From Mycobacterium gordonae (GTDB lineage: Bacteria; Actinomycetota; Actinomycetes; Mycobacteriales; Mycobacteriaceae): a stretch of 41,737 bases of DNA. The notes below the pieces were generated by a model. That model had not been told where the DNA came from. It saw only the letters and a list, made by a program, of their open reading frames with translations, and did no database searches. The translations under genes and the position numbers were made by a program. Location: assembly GCF_002101675.1 (NCBI RefSeq), contig NZ_LQOY01000039.1, forward strand, positions 1 to 41,737, written 5' to 3'. Every line of letters begins with the position of its first letter. The stretch's first letter is position 1. Below, piece after piece: positions 28,781 through 36,638 of the stretch.

Positions 28781-30091
28781 GTGGCCGGGCGGTTGGACGT
28801 GGCGGGCCGCCTGGCTGAAGGCCTGCCCGCGGTCGAGCACATGCAGAGTTACCTGCGTGCGTGCCAGCAGATCGGCTACCGAGATCCGGAGCTGAACGGC
28901 GATCCCGCGCAGATCCGCGACTGGTATGCCAGTGAAGACGGGCTGGATCTGCGCGCCCTGGACAGCGACTGTGCGGCCTTGCGTGCGGCGGGATCGGTGA
29001 TCAGCGAAGCGCTGCGATTGTTGCGCGACCAGCTCACCGTGCTGGCGACTGCCTGGACCGGACCAGGAGCCGACGCGGCGGTGGCGTTCTTGCGGCGCCA
29101 TTGCGATATCGCCGATGGGGTGGTCGCCGAGGTGCGCGCGGCGGCGCAGCGTGGTGAGTCGCTGCGCGACAACCTGTGGCACCTGGTCGACGGGAAGGTC
29201 GCGACAACCATCACGATCGACGACCGCACGCTGGCGCAACGACCAACCTGGCTGGCGGCCGCCGCCGCGGTCACGACCGATGCGGCCGCCCGCGACGTGG
29301 TCGATCAACACATCAAGCCGTTCGTGGACAACGACATTCGCCATGATTTGCGCACCGCGCTGCTGTCCGCCCGGCGCGGCGTCACGGCGGCGTACGACAC
29401 GGTCGTCGACCGGTTCGCCGCGGCACCGCGCGCCTACTTCGAAGTCCCCGGCGATTTCCAGCCGCTCGGGCGGCCGCCGGCGCCGGTAACGGCCCGGATT
29501 GTTCCGGCCATATCGGCGGCACCGGCCATATCGGCGGCACCGGCCGCGGCACCGGCCGCGGCGCCGGCCCAGGCGTCGGTCCCCGCAACCGTCACCGCGT
29601 CGCCGCCCGCGTCCGTACCGGCGTCGACGGCGACGCAGCCGGAGTCGGGGGCCGGGTGGGCGGCGGACCCCGGAGCCGCCGGTGGTGTCGGCAGTGGCGG
29701 CGGCCTCGGAGGCTTCGGAGGGCTGGGCGATCTTGCCAGCCGGATCGTCGCGGGCATGGGCGACCTGCTGGGATCGGCTGCCGATCCGTCCGCTGACGAC
29801 CCGTTCGATACCGAAGATCACCGCGACCACCCTGACCGGCTCGAAAAAAACGAAGAGGCAAGAGAATCCGAGGCCGCGCGCCCGCACGGTGAGGGCGCCG
29901 AGGCGTCGCCGCCGGTCGGCGTCAAGGAAACGGCAGCGGGAGTACCCGCTTCTGCACTGCCGCCCGCCGCGCCGGCGGCAACGGAGCCGCCGGTTTCGGT
30001 CCCGGTCGCGGAGCCACCGCCGCAGCCGAAGCCAACGGGCTCGACGCCGTGCGAGATCGCGGCCAACGAGCTTCCGCAGGCCGGGCAGTGA
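28781..30091 (+). CDS. Large WXG-containing Ala/Pro-rich protein, candidate ESX substrate (Rv3439c-like)
   Basis: A 436-residue protein of unknown function. Residues 1-225 are mostly helical, with a WXG-like motif W92-T-G94 (ATAWTGPGADAAVAFL). An Ala/Pro-rich stretch about 232-290 contains short SAAPA repeats, then a Gly-rich, amphipathic segment (GGLGDLASRIVAGMGDLLG), an acidic part and a Pro-rich end. No signal peptide or transmembrane helix is seen. The pairing with a small EspC-like gene, the motif and the disordered tail resemble ESX substrates such as EspB or the N-terminal part of CpnT-type proteins, but no toxin domain is recognised. GTG 28781 lies 2 bases after the preceding TGA. The end is 2 bases from the convergent oxidoreductase gene. 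Confidence 0.75.
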   Translation: MAGRLDVAGRLAEGLPAVEHMQSYLRACQQIGYRDPELNGDPAQIRDWYASEDGLDLRALDSDCAALRAAGSVISEALRLLRDQLTVLATAWTGPGADAAVAFLRRHCDIADGVVAEVRAAAQRGESLRDNLWHLVDGKVATTITIDDRTLAQRPTWLAAAAAVTTDAAARDVVDQHIKPFVDNDIRHDLRTALLSARRGVTAAYDTVVDRFAAAPRAYFEVPGDFQPLGRPPAPVTARIVPAISAAPAISAAPAAAPAAAPAQASVPATVTASPPASVPASTATQPESGAGWAADPGAAGGVGSGGGLGGFGGLGDLASRIVAGMGDLLGSAADPSADDPFDTEDHRDHPDRLEKNEEARESEAARPHGEGAEASPPVGVKETAAGVPASALPPAAPAATEPPVSVPVAEPPPQPKPTGSTPCEIAANELPQAGQ

Positions 30092-30093
30092 TG

Positions 30094-31134
30094 TCAGGGA
30101 ACCAGCTGCAGCAGTTCCTCGACGTAGCGAACGGCCTCGCCCGCGTCTGCCGTCGCCGGTCGCACCAACAACGTGGTCACCCCCGCCTCGGCGAAGACGG
30201 CCAGTCGTTCGGCGATGAAACCGCGCGGGCCGATCAGGGAGACTCCGCGCACCAGTTCGTCGGGCAACGCGTCGATCGCCTCACGCTTGCGGCCGGCCAG
30301 ATAGAGGTCCTGAATCCGGTCGGCGACCTCACCGAACCCGTATCGGGTGGCAAGGTCGTGGTAGAAGTTGCGGCCTCGGGCGCCCATTCCGCCGATGTAG
30401 AGCGCCAATTGCGGTTTGATCCAGGCGAACCGATCCTCGACGTCCTCGCCAATCGCGAGCGCCGTACCCACCATGACGTCCAGCGGGCCGAGCGCGGGAT
30501 CGCGCTTGGCGGCACCGGCCGCCAGCGCCTCACCCCACACCAGGTGGGCTTTGTCCGGATAGTAGAACGCCGGCTGCCAACCCTCGGCGATCTCCGCGGT
30601 GAGTTCTACGTTTTTCGGGCCCAGCGCCGCGATCGATATCGGAATGCGTTCGCGCACTGGGTGATTGATCAGCTTGAGCGCCTTGCCCAGGCCGGTGCCG
30701 CGATCGCTGGGCAGCGGAATCTGGTAGTGCTTGCCGGCATACCGAAGCGGCTCCCTGCGCCAGACTTGCCGGCAGATCTGCACCGCTTCTCGGGTCCGGC
30801 CCAACGGGGCGTCGAACTCGATCCCGTGGAAGCCCTCGATCACCTGCGGTCCGGAGGTTCCGATCCCGAGGTGGAAGCGACCACCGGAGACGTAGTCCAG
30901 TCCCGCGGCCGTCATCGCCAGCAGCGATGGCGTCCGGGTATACAGGGGCAACACGCCCGAGGCCAGTTCGACGGTGCTCGTCCGGGCCGCCAGAAAACCG
31001 AGCTGGCTGATCGCGTCGAAGGCGTAGGCCTCGGCGACGACGGCGACGTCGATGCCGACCTTCTCGAGTTCGACGACGCGGTCGACGGCTTCGTGAAAGC
31101 CGCCCGAGTAGTCCAGCGCGATCCCGATTCGCAT
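30094..31134 (-). CDS. LLM-class F420-dependent oxidoreductase (Rv3520c-like)
   Basis: A 346-residue luciferase-like fold protein, distinct from the two shorter copies at 8.3-10 kb. It starts MRIGIALDYSGGFHEAVDRV, has the strand/loop LASGVLPLYTRTPSLLAMTA, GGRFHLGIGTSGPQVIEG for cofactor binding, and GLAHGF-free C-terminal TLLVRPATADAG. It resembles the M. tuberculosis family including Rv3520c (from memory). Substrate unknown. ATG 31134 is preferred over TTG 31137 and GTG 31143 on homology, with GGTAAG as weak ribosome site. M. tuberculosis lacks this gene between Rv3439c and Rv3438 (recalled), so it is an addition here together with the SnoaL-like gene. Confidence 0.85.
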   Translation of the reverse strand: MRIGIALDYSGGFHEAVDRVVELEKVGIDVAVVAEAYAFDAISQLGFLAARTSTVELASGVLPLYTRTPSLLAMTAAGLDYVSGGRFHLGIGTSGPQVIEGFHGIEFDAPLGRTREAVQICRQVWRREPLRYAGKHYQIPLPSDRGTGLGKALKLINHPVRERIPISIAALGPKNVELTAEIAEGWQPAFYYPDKAHLVWGEALAAGAAKRDPALGPLDVMVGTALAIGEDVEDRFAWIKPQLALYIGGMGARGRNFYHDLATRYGFGEVADRIQDLYLAGRKREAIDALPDELVRGVSLIGPRGFIAERLAVFAEAGVTTLLVRPATADAGEAVRYVEELLQLVP

Positions 31135-31170
31135 CAACGACACTTACCACGGCCGGTCGGGGGCCGGGCG

Positions 31171-31521
31171 TCAGCCCGTGGCGGTGCCGGTCCAGTACTC
31201 GGCGAACCGCTGCCCGTCAGCGTCGAGTCGCAGGATGTCGTTGCCGGTGAACCGGACCGGACCGTCGGGGCCGTCGCCGGTGCCGACCCAGCGGCCGGCG
31301 ACCAGGTCACCGTCGCGCAGCGGGCCAATCTCAATGCTGAAAGCCAGGTCACTCAACATGTTTCGCGTCTGCTCGATGACTTGGGTGAGTTCGTCGGGTC
31401 CGTGCACGTCGCGCTCGGGCCAATGACCTACGAAGTCGTCGGTGACGATCTCCCCAGCGATGGGGCGGCCCGCCCACAGTTCACTGATCCACCGCCGGTA
31501 CATAGTCTGCACGTCTGTCAT
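31171..31521 (-). CDS. SnoaL-like / NTF2-fold protein
   Basis: A 116-residue protein of the SnoaL-like polyketide cyclase or ester cyclase superfamily: an opening helix (MTDVQTMYRRWISELWAG), VTDDFVGHWPERDVHGPDEL (the loop carrying the conserved DFVGHWP), and strands ending RLDADGQRFAEYWTGTATG. Such small cone-fold proteins bind or act on small ligands; the substrate is not predictable. It lies 27-37 bases upstream of the F420-dependent oxidoreductase gene on the same strand and probably shares its transcript. Confidence 0.75.
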   Translation of the reverse strand: MTDVQTMYRRWISELWAGRPIAGEIVTDDFVGHWPERDVHGPDELTQVIEQTRNMLSDLAFSIEIGPLRDGDLVAGRWVGTGDGPDGPVRFTGNDILRLDADGQRFAEYWTGTATG

Positions 31522-31567
31522 GGACGACGATTACCCGCCCGCGCCCGCCGGGACACCCGCCCAGCGG

Positions 31568-32419
31568 TCACTTCAGCAGCGCGACGATCTTCTCTTCCGC
31601 CGTCACCGGTGGCGCTTCGGGGTCCACCGGGTCGGTCTTGGGCAACGTCACATCCGGGTCGGCGAAGTCGCGGTAGGTCTTGTCACCGGCCAGCGTGTAG
31701 AGCAAATAGCCGGTCAGCAGCGCGCGGACCGCCCGTTGGGTCTTGCGGTCGGAACCGGCCAGCCCCACCGCCTTCGGTAGCCGTCGGCCTTCCACCAGCC
31801 CACCGGCCTCTGCCTTGCTGACGATGCGCAGGGTGGCCTTTTCCCAGACGCGGTCCAGCGCCAGGGCATTGGAGTTCAGCGTCTTTGGGTCGCCGGGTGC
31901 GGTCAGGATTAGGCCCGGCACGTCGAGGTTTGCGGCGGGCAGTTCGGCCGGGGGAGCGGTCACCGTCGGGAAGAGCGCCGCCGCCGCCGCCAGCGGCCTG
32001 CCCGCCGCGCCGGCCATGCCGGCCGCCGCGAACACCGCGGCCGAACCGCCGAATCCATGGCCGGCCACGCCCAGCTTGGCGGGGTGAACGCTGATCTCTC
32101 CGGGGCCCAGGCGAACGCCCGAGACGATGTCCAGCGCGACACCGAGATCGAACGCCAGGTTCATCACCGACGGGACGAAACCTCGCTGGGTGTCCGGCGC
32201 CCCGGCCACGATGCCCCAGGACGCCAGGTGCTCCAGCAGGCCCGAATACTGGGCGGAGCCGGTCAGCCAGTCGTGGCCGAACGCGATGGCGGGCAGATTG
32301 AGCCCCGCTTCGGGGGTGTAGACCACGCCGGGCAGGCCGGCAAAGGCCAGGTCACCGCGCAGGACCCGATGTGGACCACGACGGTTGAGGGCGGCGACGA
32401 GCTTGCGGATGCGGGCCAC
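31568..32419 (-). CDS. Alpha/beta-hydrolase-fold protein lacking the nucleophile serine (Rv3438-like)
   Basis: A 283-residue protein of the dienelactone hydrolase/chlorophyllase-like superfamily: FAGLPGVVYTPEAG, LNLPAIAFGHDWLTGS (oxyanion region), and the nucleophile elbow region LGVAGHGFGGSAA. The expected GxSxG reads G-H-G-F-G: the serine is glycine. This may be a non-catalytic scaffold or use another residue. GTG 32419 has -10 TAACGT ending 6 bases upstream, which overlaps the TAA of the upstream gene. Position and length match Rv3438 (280 residues). No signal peptide. Confidence 0.8.
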   Translation of the reverse strand: MARIRKLVAALNRRGPHRVLRGDLAFAGLPGVVYTPEAGLNLPAIAFGHDWLTGSAQYSGLLEHLASWGIVAGAPDTQRGFVPSVMNLAFDLGVALDIVSGVRLGPGEISVHPAKLGVAGHGFGGSAAVFAAAGMAGAAGRPLAAAAALFPTVTAPPAELPAANLDVPGLILTAPGDPKTLNSNALALDRVWEKATLRIVSKAEAGGLVEGRRLPKAVGLAGSDRKTQRAVRALLTGYLLYTLAGDKTYRDFADPDVTLPKTDPVDPEAPPVTAEEKIVALLK

Positions 32420-32428
32420 CCGTCGACG

Positions 32429-32902
32429 TTAGCGGGGCGCCGGTGGATGGGTAAAGTGGGTCCACGCCGCGCCGTCCCAATAGCGTTGGCCGGGTTGCCC
32501 GGACGGGTCGGGGTACCACCCTGGCGGAATGGCCGCCGGTGGCCGCTGGCCCATGAATTGTTGCTGTTGCTGTTGCTGTTGCTGTTGCGCCATGGCCTGA
32601 GGATTGCCGGCCAGTTCCCGAATGCGCTTGATGGCACTCATGTTGGAGAACAGCGCAATCCAGTTGAGCACCACCGCCGACGCCAGACTCCACCATCCCG
32701 CCAGCAGGCAGTGGGTTTGTGCGTCTTTGTACGCCTGTTCGCACTGCTGCAGGGTCCCGGTGTAGCGAACGGTTTGCTGTTGCCAGAAGATCAGTGCGCC
32801 GGTGTGCTTGAGCAGGCTGATCTGGAACAAGGGCGCCGAGTTCGGGTACCCCTGAGCTGCTTGCTGCTGATAGGGAGCAGGCGGCTGGTACGGCTGTGAC
32901 AA
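32429..32902 (-). CDS. DUF2510 membrane protein with polyglutamine tract (Rv3437-like)
   Basis: A 157-residue protein: Gln/Pro/Tyr-rich N-terminus (SQPYQPPAPYQQQ), one transmembrane segment (about 75-97, LLAGWWSLASAVVLNWIALF), ten consecutive glutamines, and a C-terminal DUF2510 domain (PPGWYPDPSGQPGQRYWDG). TTG 32902 is chosen: GAAAGG lies 6 bases upstream and the length then equals Rv3437 (about 158, recalled). A longer frame from 32971 would run through the glmS promoter region. The polyglutamine is encoded by a hexanucleotide microsatellite. Divergent from glmS. Confidence 0.75.
   Translation of the reverse strand: MSQPYQPPAPYQQQAAQGYPNSAPLFQISLLKHTGALIFWQQQTVRYTGTLQQCEQAYKDAQTHCLLAGWWSLASAVVLNWIALFSNMSAIKRIRELAGNPQAMAQQQQQQQQQQFMGQRPPAAIPPGWYPDPSGQPGQRYWDGAAWTHFTHPPAPR
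32550..32592. repeat. TTGCTG microsatellite encoding polyglutamine
   Basis: About five copies of TTGCTG in a row on the plus strand, read as CAGCAA codons on the minus strand. The run encodes ten glutamines within the DUF2510 gene. Copy-number change in 6-bp steps would keep the frame. Confidence 0.8.
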
Positions 32903-32952
32903 AGCAGACCTTTCGTGCACGTAGAGAGATAAACGATATCGCCGGTCCCGGT

Positions 32953-32977
32953 GATAATTCAGCACCTGCACTACCCT
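32953..32977 (+). promoter_or_regulatory. Promoter elements of glmS
   Basis: TACCCT (32972-32977) ends exactly 7 bases before the glmS ATG, the layout of a leaderless transcript, and no ribosome binding site is present. GATAAT (32953-32958) is a second -10-like hexamer further upstream. Confidence 0.4.
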
Positions 32978-32984
32978 GGTCAGA

Positions 32985-34862
32985 ATGTGCGGAATCGTCG
33001 GCTACGTCGGGCAGCGTCCTGCCTGCGATGTCGTGATGAACGCCCTGCGCCGGATGGAGTACCGCGGCTATGACTCCTCCGGCATCGCGCTGGCGGACGG
33101 CAAGGGCAAGCTCACGGTGCGTCGCCGCGCCGGCCAGCTGGCCAATCTGGAGGCGGCGCTCGCCGAGATGACTTCGGACGAACTGTCCGGCACCACTGGC
33201 CTGGGCCACACCCGCTGGGCCACCCACGGACGCCCCACCGACCGCAACGCGCACCCGCACCGCGACACGGCCGGCAAGATCGCCGTCGTCCACAACGGCA
33301 TCATCGAGAACTTCGCCTCGCTCCGGCAGGAGCTGGAGGGCGCCGGCGTGGAGTTCGCCAGCGACACCGACACCGAGGTCACGGTGCACATGGTCGCCCG
33401 GGCCTACCAAGACGGCGAGACGGCAGGCGACTTCGTCGGATCCGTGCTGTCGGTGCTGCGCCGGCTGGAAGGCCATTTCACGCTGGTCTTCGCCAACGCC
33501 GACGAGCCGGGCACCATCGTCGCCGCCCGACGCTCGACGCCACTGGTCATCGGCATCGGCGAAGGTGAGATGTTCGTCGGCTCCGATGTGGCGGCCTTCA
33601 TCGAACACACCCGCCAGGCCGTCGAACTCGGCCAGGACCAGGCGGTGGTGATCACCGCCGACGGCTACCGGATCACCGACTTCCACGGCAACGACGACTT
33701 GCAAGCCGGGCGGGAATACCGCGAATTTCATATCGACTGGGACCTGGCCGCCGCCGAAAAAGGCGGCTACGAGTACTTCATGCTCAAGGAGATCGCCGAG
33801 CAGCCCGCCGCGGTGTCCGAGACGCTGCTGGGCCATTTCGTGGGAAACCGGATCGTACTCGACGAGCAGCGGCTGTCCGACCAGGAATTGCGCGAAGTCG
33901 ACAAGGTGTTCGTCGTGGCCTGCGGTACCGCCTATCACTCGGGGCTGCTGGCCAAGTACGCGATCGAGCACTGGACGAGGTTGCCGGTCGAGGTCGAGCT
34001 GGCCAGTGAATTCCGGTACCGGGACCCGGTGCTGGACCGCAGCACCCTCGTCGTGGCCATCTCCCAGTCCGGCGAGACCGCTGACACACTCGAGGCCGTC
34101 CGGCACGCCAAGGAGCAGAAGGCCAAGGTGCTGGCGATCTGCAACACCAACGGCTCGCAGATCCCGCGCGAATGCGACGCGGTGCTCTATACGCGCGCCG
34201 GCCCGGAGATCGGGGTGGCCTCCACCAAGACTTTCCTGGCGCAGATCACCGCCAACTATCTGGTGGGTCTGGCGCTCGCGCAGGCTCGCGGCACCAAGTA
34301 CCCCGACGAGGTGGAACGCGAATTCCGCGAACTGGAGGCGATGCCGGACCTGGTTGCCCAGGTGATCGCGGCGACCGGGCCGGTGGCCGAGCTGGCCTTC
34401 CGGTTCGCCCAGTCCTCGACCGTGTTGTTCCTGGGCCGCCACGTGGGCTACCCCGTCGCGCTGGAAGGGGCGCTGAAACTCAAGGAACTGGCCTACATGC
34501 ACGCCGAGGGCTTCGCGGCCGGCGAACTCAAACACGGCCCGATCGCGCTGATCGAGGACGACCTGCCGGTGATCGTCGTCATGCCCTCACCGAAAGGGTC
34601 GGCGACGCTGCACGCCAAGCTGCTGTCCAACATCCGGGAAATCCAGACCCGTGGCGCGGTCACCATCGTGATCGCCGAGGAGGGCGACGAAACGGTCCGC
34701 CCCTACGCCGACCATCTGATCGAAATACCCTCGGTGTCAACGCTTTTGCAGCCGCTGCTGTCGACCATCCCGCTGCAGGTGTTCGCGGCGTCGGTGGCCC
34801 AGGCACGTGGCTATGACGTCGACAAGCCGCGTAATCTAGCGAAGTCAGTGACGGTCGAATAG
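32985..34862 (+). CDS. glmS: Glutamine-fructose-6-phosphate aminotransferase (isomerizing)
   Basis: Makes glucosamine-6-phosphate from fructose-6-phosphate and glutamine, the first step to UDP-GlcNAc and the substrate of GlmM. The 625-residue enzyme opens MCGIVGYVG: the cysteine after Met is the glutaminase nucleophile. The class II glutaminase domain covers about 1-240 (GLGHTRWATHG, HNGIIEN), followed by two SIS isomerase domains (ACGTAYHSGL, SQSGETADT; FLGRHVGYPVALEGALKLKE). It ends KPRNLAKSVTVE, the universal terminus. No glmS ribozyme lies upstream, as expected outside Firmicutes. Equivalent of Rv3436c. Confidence 0.97.
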   Translation: MCGIVGYVGQRPACDVVMNALRRMEYRGYDSSGIALADGKGKLTVRRRAGQLANLEAALAEMTSDELSGTTGLGHTRWATHGRPTDRNAHPHRDTAGKIAVVHNGIIENFASLRQELEGAGVEFASDTDTEVTVHMVARAYQDGETAGDFVGSVLSVLRRLEGHFTLVFANADEPGTIVAARRSTPLVIGIGEGEMFVGSDVAAFIEHTRQAVELGQDQAVVITADGYRITDFHGNDDLQAGREYREFHIDWDLAAAEKGGYEYFMLKEIAEQPAAVSETLLGHFVGNRIVLDEQRLSDQELREVDKVFVVACGTAYHSGLLAKYAIEHWTRLPVEVELASEFRYRDPVLDRSTLVVAISQSGETADTLEAVRHAKEQKAKVLAICNTNGSQIPRECDAVLYTRAGPEIGVASTKTFLAQITANYLVGLALAQARGTKYPDEVEREFRELEAMPDLVAQVIAATGPVAELAFRFAQSSTVLFLGRHVGYPVALEGALKLKELAYMHAEGFAAGELKHGPIALIEDDLPVIVVMPSPKGSATLHAKLLSNIREIQTRGAVTIVIAEEGDETVRPYADHLIEIPSVSTLLQPLLSTIPLQVFAASVAQARGYDVDKPRNLAKSVTVE

Positions 34863-34874
34863 TCTTCAGATGCC

Positions 34875-35759
34875 ATGAGGTGGGGGATCGTCAGTCTTGC
34901 GGTTTTCGTCGTGGCGTACATCAGTCTGGTCGCGCTGTATGCGCTGACCGGAATGGGTCCGGCCCATTCTCTGACCGAAGCCCAGCCGACGGCCGACGGG
35001 ACGACGGTGACGCTGGACGTCACCGGGATTCAGCCCTATCGCAACGCGCTCGTCGGTGACCTCACGGTGTCGCCCGGCCCCGCGCTGCTGGATCCGCTGA
35101 CCGGCAACCTCAAAGAAGATCTCACCGTCGCTGCCACCTCGGCGACCACCCCGACCAGCCGAACCTGGCCGAAGGGGACGCAGCCCGGCGTCGTCCCGGT
35201 TTCGCTCAACATCAGCGGTGACGTGTCGGATTGGCCCTTCGACAGCTACATCTCCAAACCGGTATCGATCAACCTGTTCCACGGCACCCCGCAGACACCG
35301 GAACGGGTTGCGGTGACATTCGTCGATCGCCTTCCGGGTTGGAAGGTCGAAGTGCACGGCGGCGCGTCCGGTGATGCCAAGGGCCCGTACCGGGCGGAGG
35401 TGCAGCGGTCGCCGAGCACGGTGGCGCTCGCCGTCGTTTTGCTCGCGGTTCTGCTCGCCATCGCCGGCTTCGGCCTCTTCGTCGCCGTCCAGACGCTGCG
35501 CGATCGACGGAAATTTCAGCCGCCGATGACCACGTGGTTTGCCGCCATGCTCTTCGCGGTGATACCCCTGCGCAATGCGCTTCCGGACGCGCCGCCGTTC
35601 GGCGCGTGGGTCGATGTGACCGTGGTGCTCTGGGTCATCGTGGCTCTGGTGGCGTCGATGGGGATCTACGTGTCCTGCTGGTGGCGGCACCTGGCGCCGG
35701 AGAAACCGGCCGAGCCGGCGAAAGCGGAGCAGCCGCCGGCCGCAGTGCCTGACCCATGA
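34875..35759 (+). CDS. DUF4436 membrane protein, copy 1
   Basis: A 294-residue protein with an N-terminal transmembrane helix (about 3-24), an external domain of about 160 residues (TVTLDVTGIQPYRNAL, DWPFDSYISKPVSINLF), and three C-terminal helices between about 175 and 275 with the conserved MTTWFAAMLFAVIPLRNALPD and WWRHLAPE. DUF4436 proteins are actinobacterial and uncharacterised. It begins 12 bases after glmS and overlaps copy 2 by 4 bases (ATGA). The C-terminal tail is Ala/Pro/Glu-rich. M. tuberculosis has a single such gene here, Rv3435c (recalled). Confidence 0.85.
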   Translation: MRWGIVSLAVFVVAYISLVALYALTGMGPAHSLTEAQPTADGTTVTLDVTGIQPYRNALVGDLTVSPGPALLDPLTGNLKEDLTVAATSATTPTSRTWPKGTQPGVVPVSLNISGDVSDWPFDSYISKPVSINLFHGTPQTPERVAVTFVDRLPGWKVEVHGGASGDAKGPYRAEVQRSPSTVALAVVLLAVLLAIAGFGLFVAVQTLRDRRKFQPPMTTWFAAMLFAVIPLRNALPDAPPFGAWVDVTVVLWVIVALVASMGIYVSCWWRHLAPEKPAEPAKAEQPPAAVPDP

Positions 35760-36589
35760 AACTCGCGATCAGCGGCGTGCTGCTGTTCATCGCGGCCTAC
35801 ATCGGATCGATCGTGTTGTATGTCGACAGCGGTATGGGCCATCCTCGTCGAATCGCCGACGGTTCGGCCCTGCCCGACGGAACCAAGGTGACCTTCGACA
35901 TCGAGGACATCCAGTCCGACAACAGTGTGCTGCGGGCCAACATCACCGTGCTGCCCGGTCCGGCACTGCTGGACCCCCAGACGCACACGCTGAAAGACGA
36001 CCTCAGTGTCGTGGCCACATCGGTGGTGTCGACCAGCAAGCGGACCTGGCCGAAGGGCACGCTGCCCGACATCGTCCCTGTCTCGGTGAGCCTCACCGGT
36101 GACGTCGCCGATTGGCCGTTCGACAGCTACCAATCCGGACCCCTTGCCATGCAGCTCTTCTCCGGCGCTGACCAGCTGCCGGTGCCCGCGACGGCGACGT
36201 TGGTCGATCGGTTGCTCGGTTGGAAGATCGAGGTCAATCGGCTGGGAGCCGGCAACGAACGTGCGCCCTACCGCCTTGATCTGTACCGGTCACCCAGTAC
36301 GGCGGCCTTCGCTCTGGTGATCCTCGGTGTCCTCGTCGCCCTGGCCGTGCTGGCGCTGTTCGTCGCGGTGCAGACGTTTCGGGACCGCAGGAAATTCCAG
36401 CCACCGATGACCACCTGGTATGCGGCGATGCTTTTCGCGGTGATGCCGCTGCGGGGCGCGCTCCCCGACGCGCCGCCGGTCGGCGCGTGGATCGACGTCA
36501 CGGTGGTTCTGTGGGTCATCGTGGTGTTGGTCATTTCGCTGACGCTTTACGTTGCCTGCTGGTGGCGGCACCTGAAACCTGAGAAGTGA
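35756..36589 (+). CDS. DUF4436 membrane protein, copy 2
   Basis: A 277-residue paralogue of its neighbours with the same plan: N-terminal helix (LAISGVLLFIAAYIGSIVLY), external domain with LPGPALLDPQTHTLKDDLSV and DWPFDSYQSG, then three helices with MTTWYAAMLFAVMPLRGALPD, ending WWRHLKPEK. It lacks the extended tail of copies 1 and 3. ATG 35756 overlaps the copy 1 TGA, so expression is coupled. 49 bases separate it from copy 3. Confidence 0.85.
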   Translation: MKLAISGVLLFIAAYIGSIVLYVDSGMGHPRRIADGSALPDGTKVTFDIEDIQSDNSVLRANITVLPGPALLDPQTHTLKDDLSVVATSVVSTSKRTWPKGTLPDIVPVSVSLTGDVADWPFDSYQSGPLAMQLFSGADQLPVPATATLVDRLLGWKIEVNRLGAGNERAPYRLDLYRSPSTAAFALVILGVLVALAVLALFVAVQTFRDRRKFQPPMTTWYAAMLFAVMPLRGALPDAPPVGAWIDVTVVLWVIVVLVISLTLYVACWWRHLKPEK

Positions 36590-36638
36590 GGCCCAGCGCG
36601 GCCTTGCGGCTTGTCGGATGCGGCTATAGGCAATAAAT

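Noticed and set aside
30049..31821. Long plus-strand open frame over the oxidoreductase, SnoaL-like and hydrolase genes
   Set aside because: It crosses three minus-strand genes with recognisable families and has no domain of its own.
32903..32971. Longer N-terminus for the DUF2510 protein
   Set aside because: The added residues overlap the glmS promoter region and lie upstream of a good ribosome site for TTG 32902.
32863..32984. glmS ribozyme or riboswitch upstream of glmS
   Set aside because: The intergenic space is too short and glmS appears leaderless; the ribozyme is a Firmicutes feature.
32352..34535. Long minus-strand open frame opposite glmS (727 codons)
   Set aside because: It is antisense to highly conserved glmS; its composition (Gly/Val/His/Arg-rich) is that of a high-GC shadow frame.
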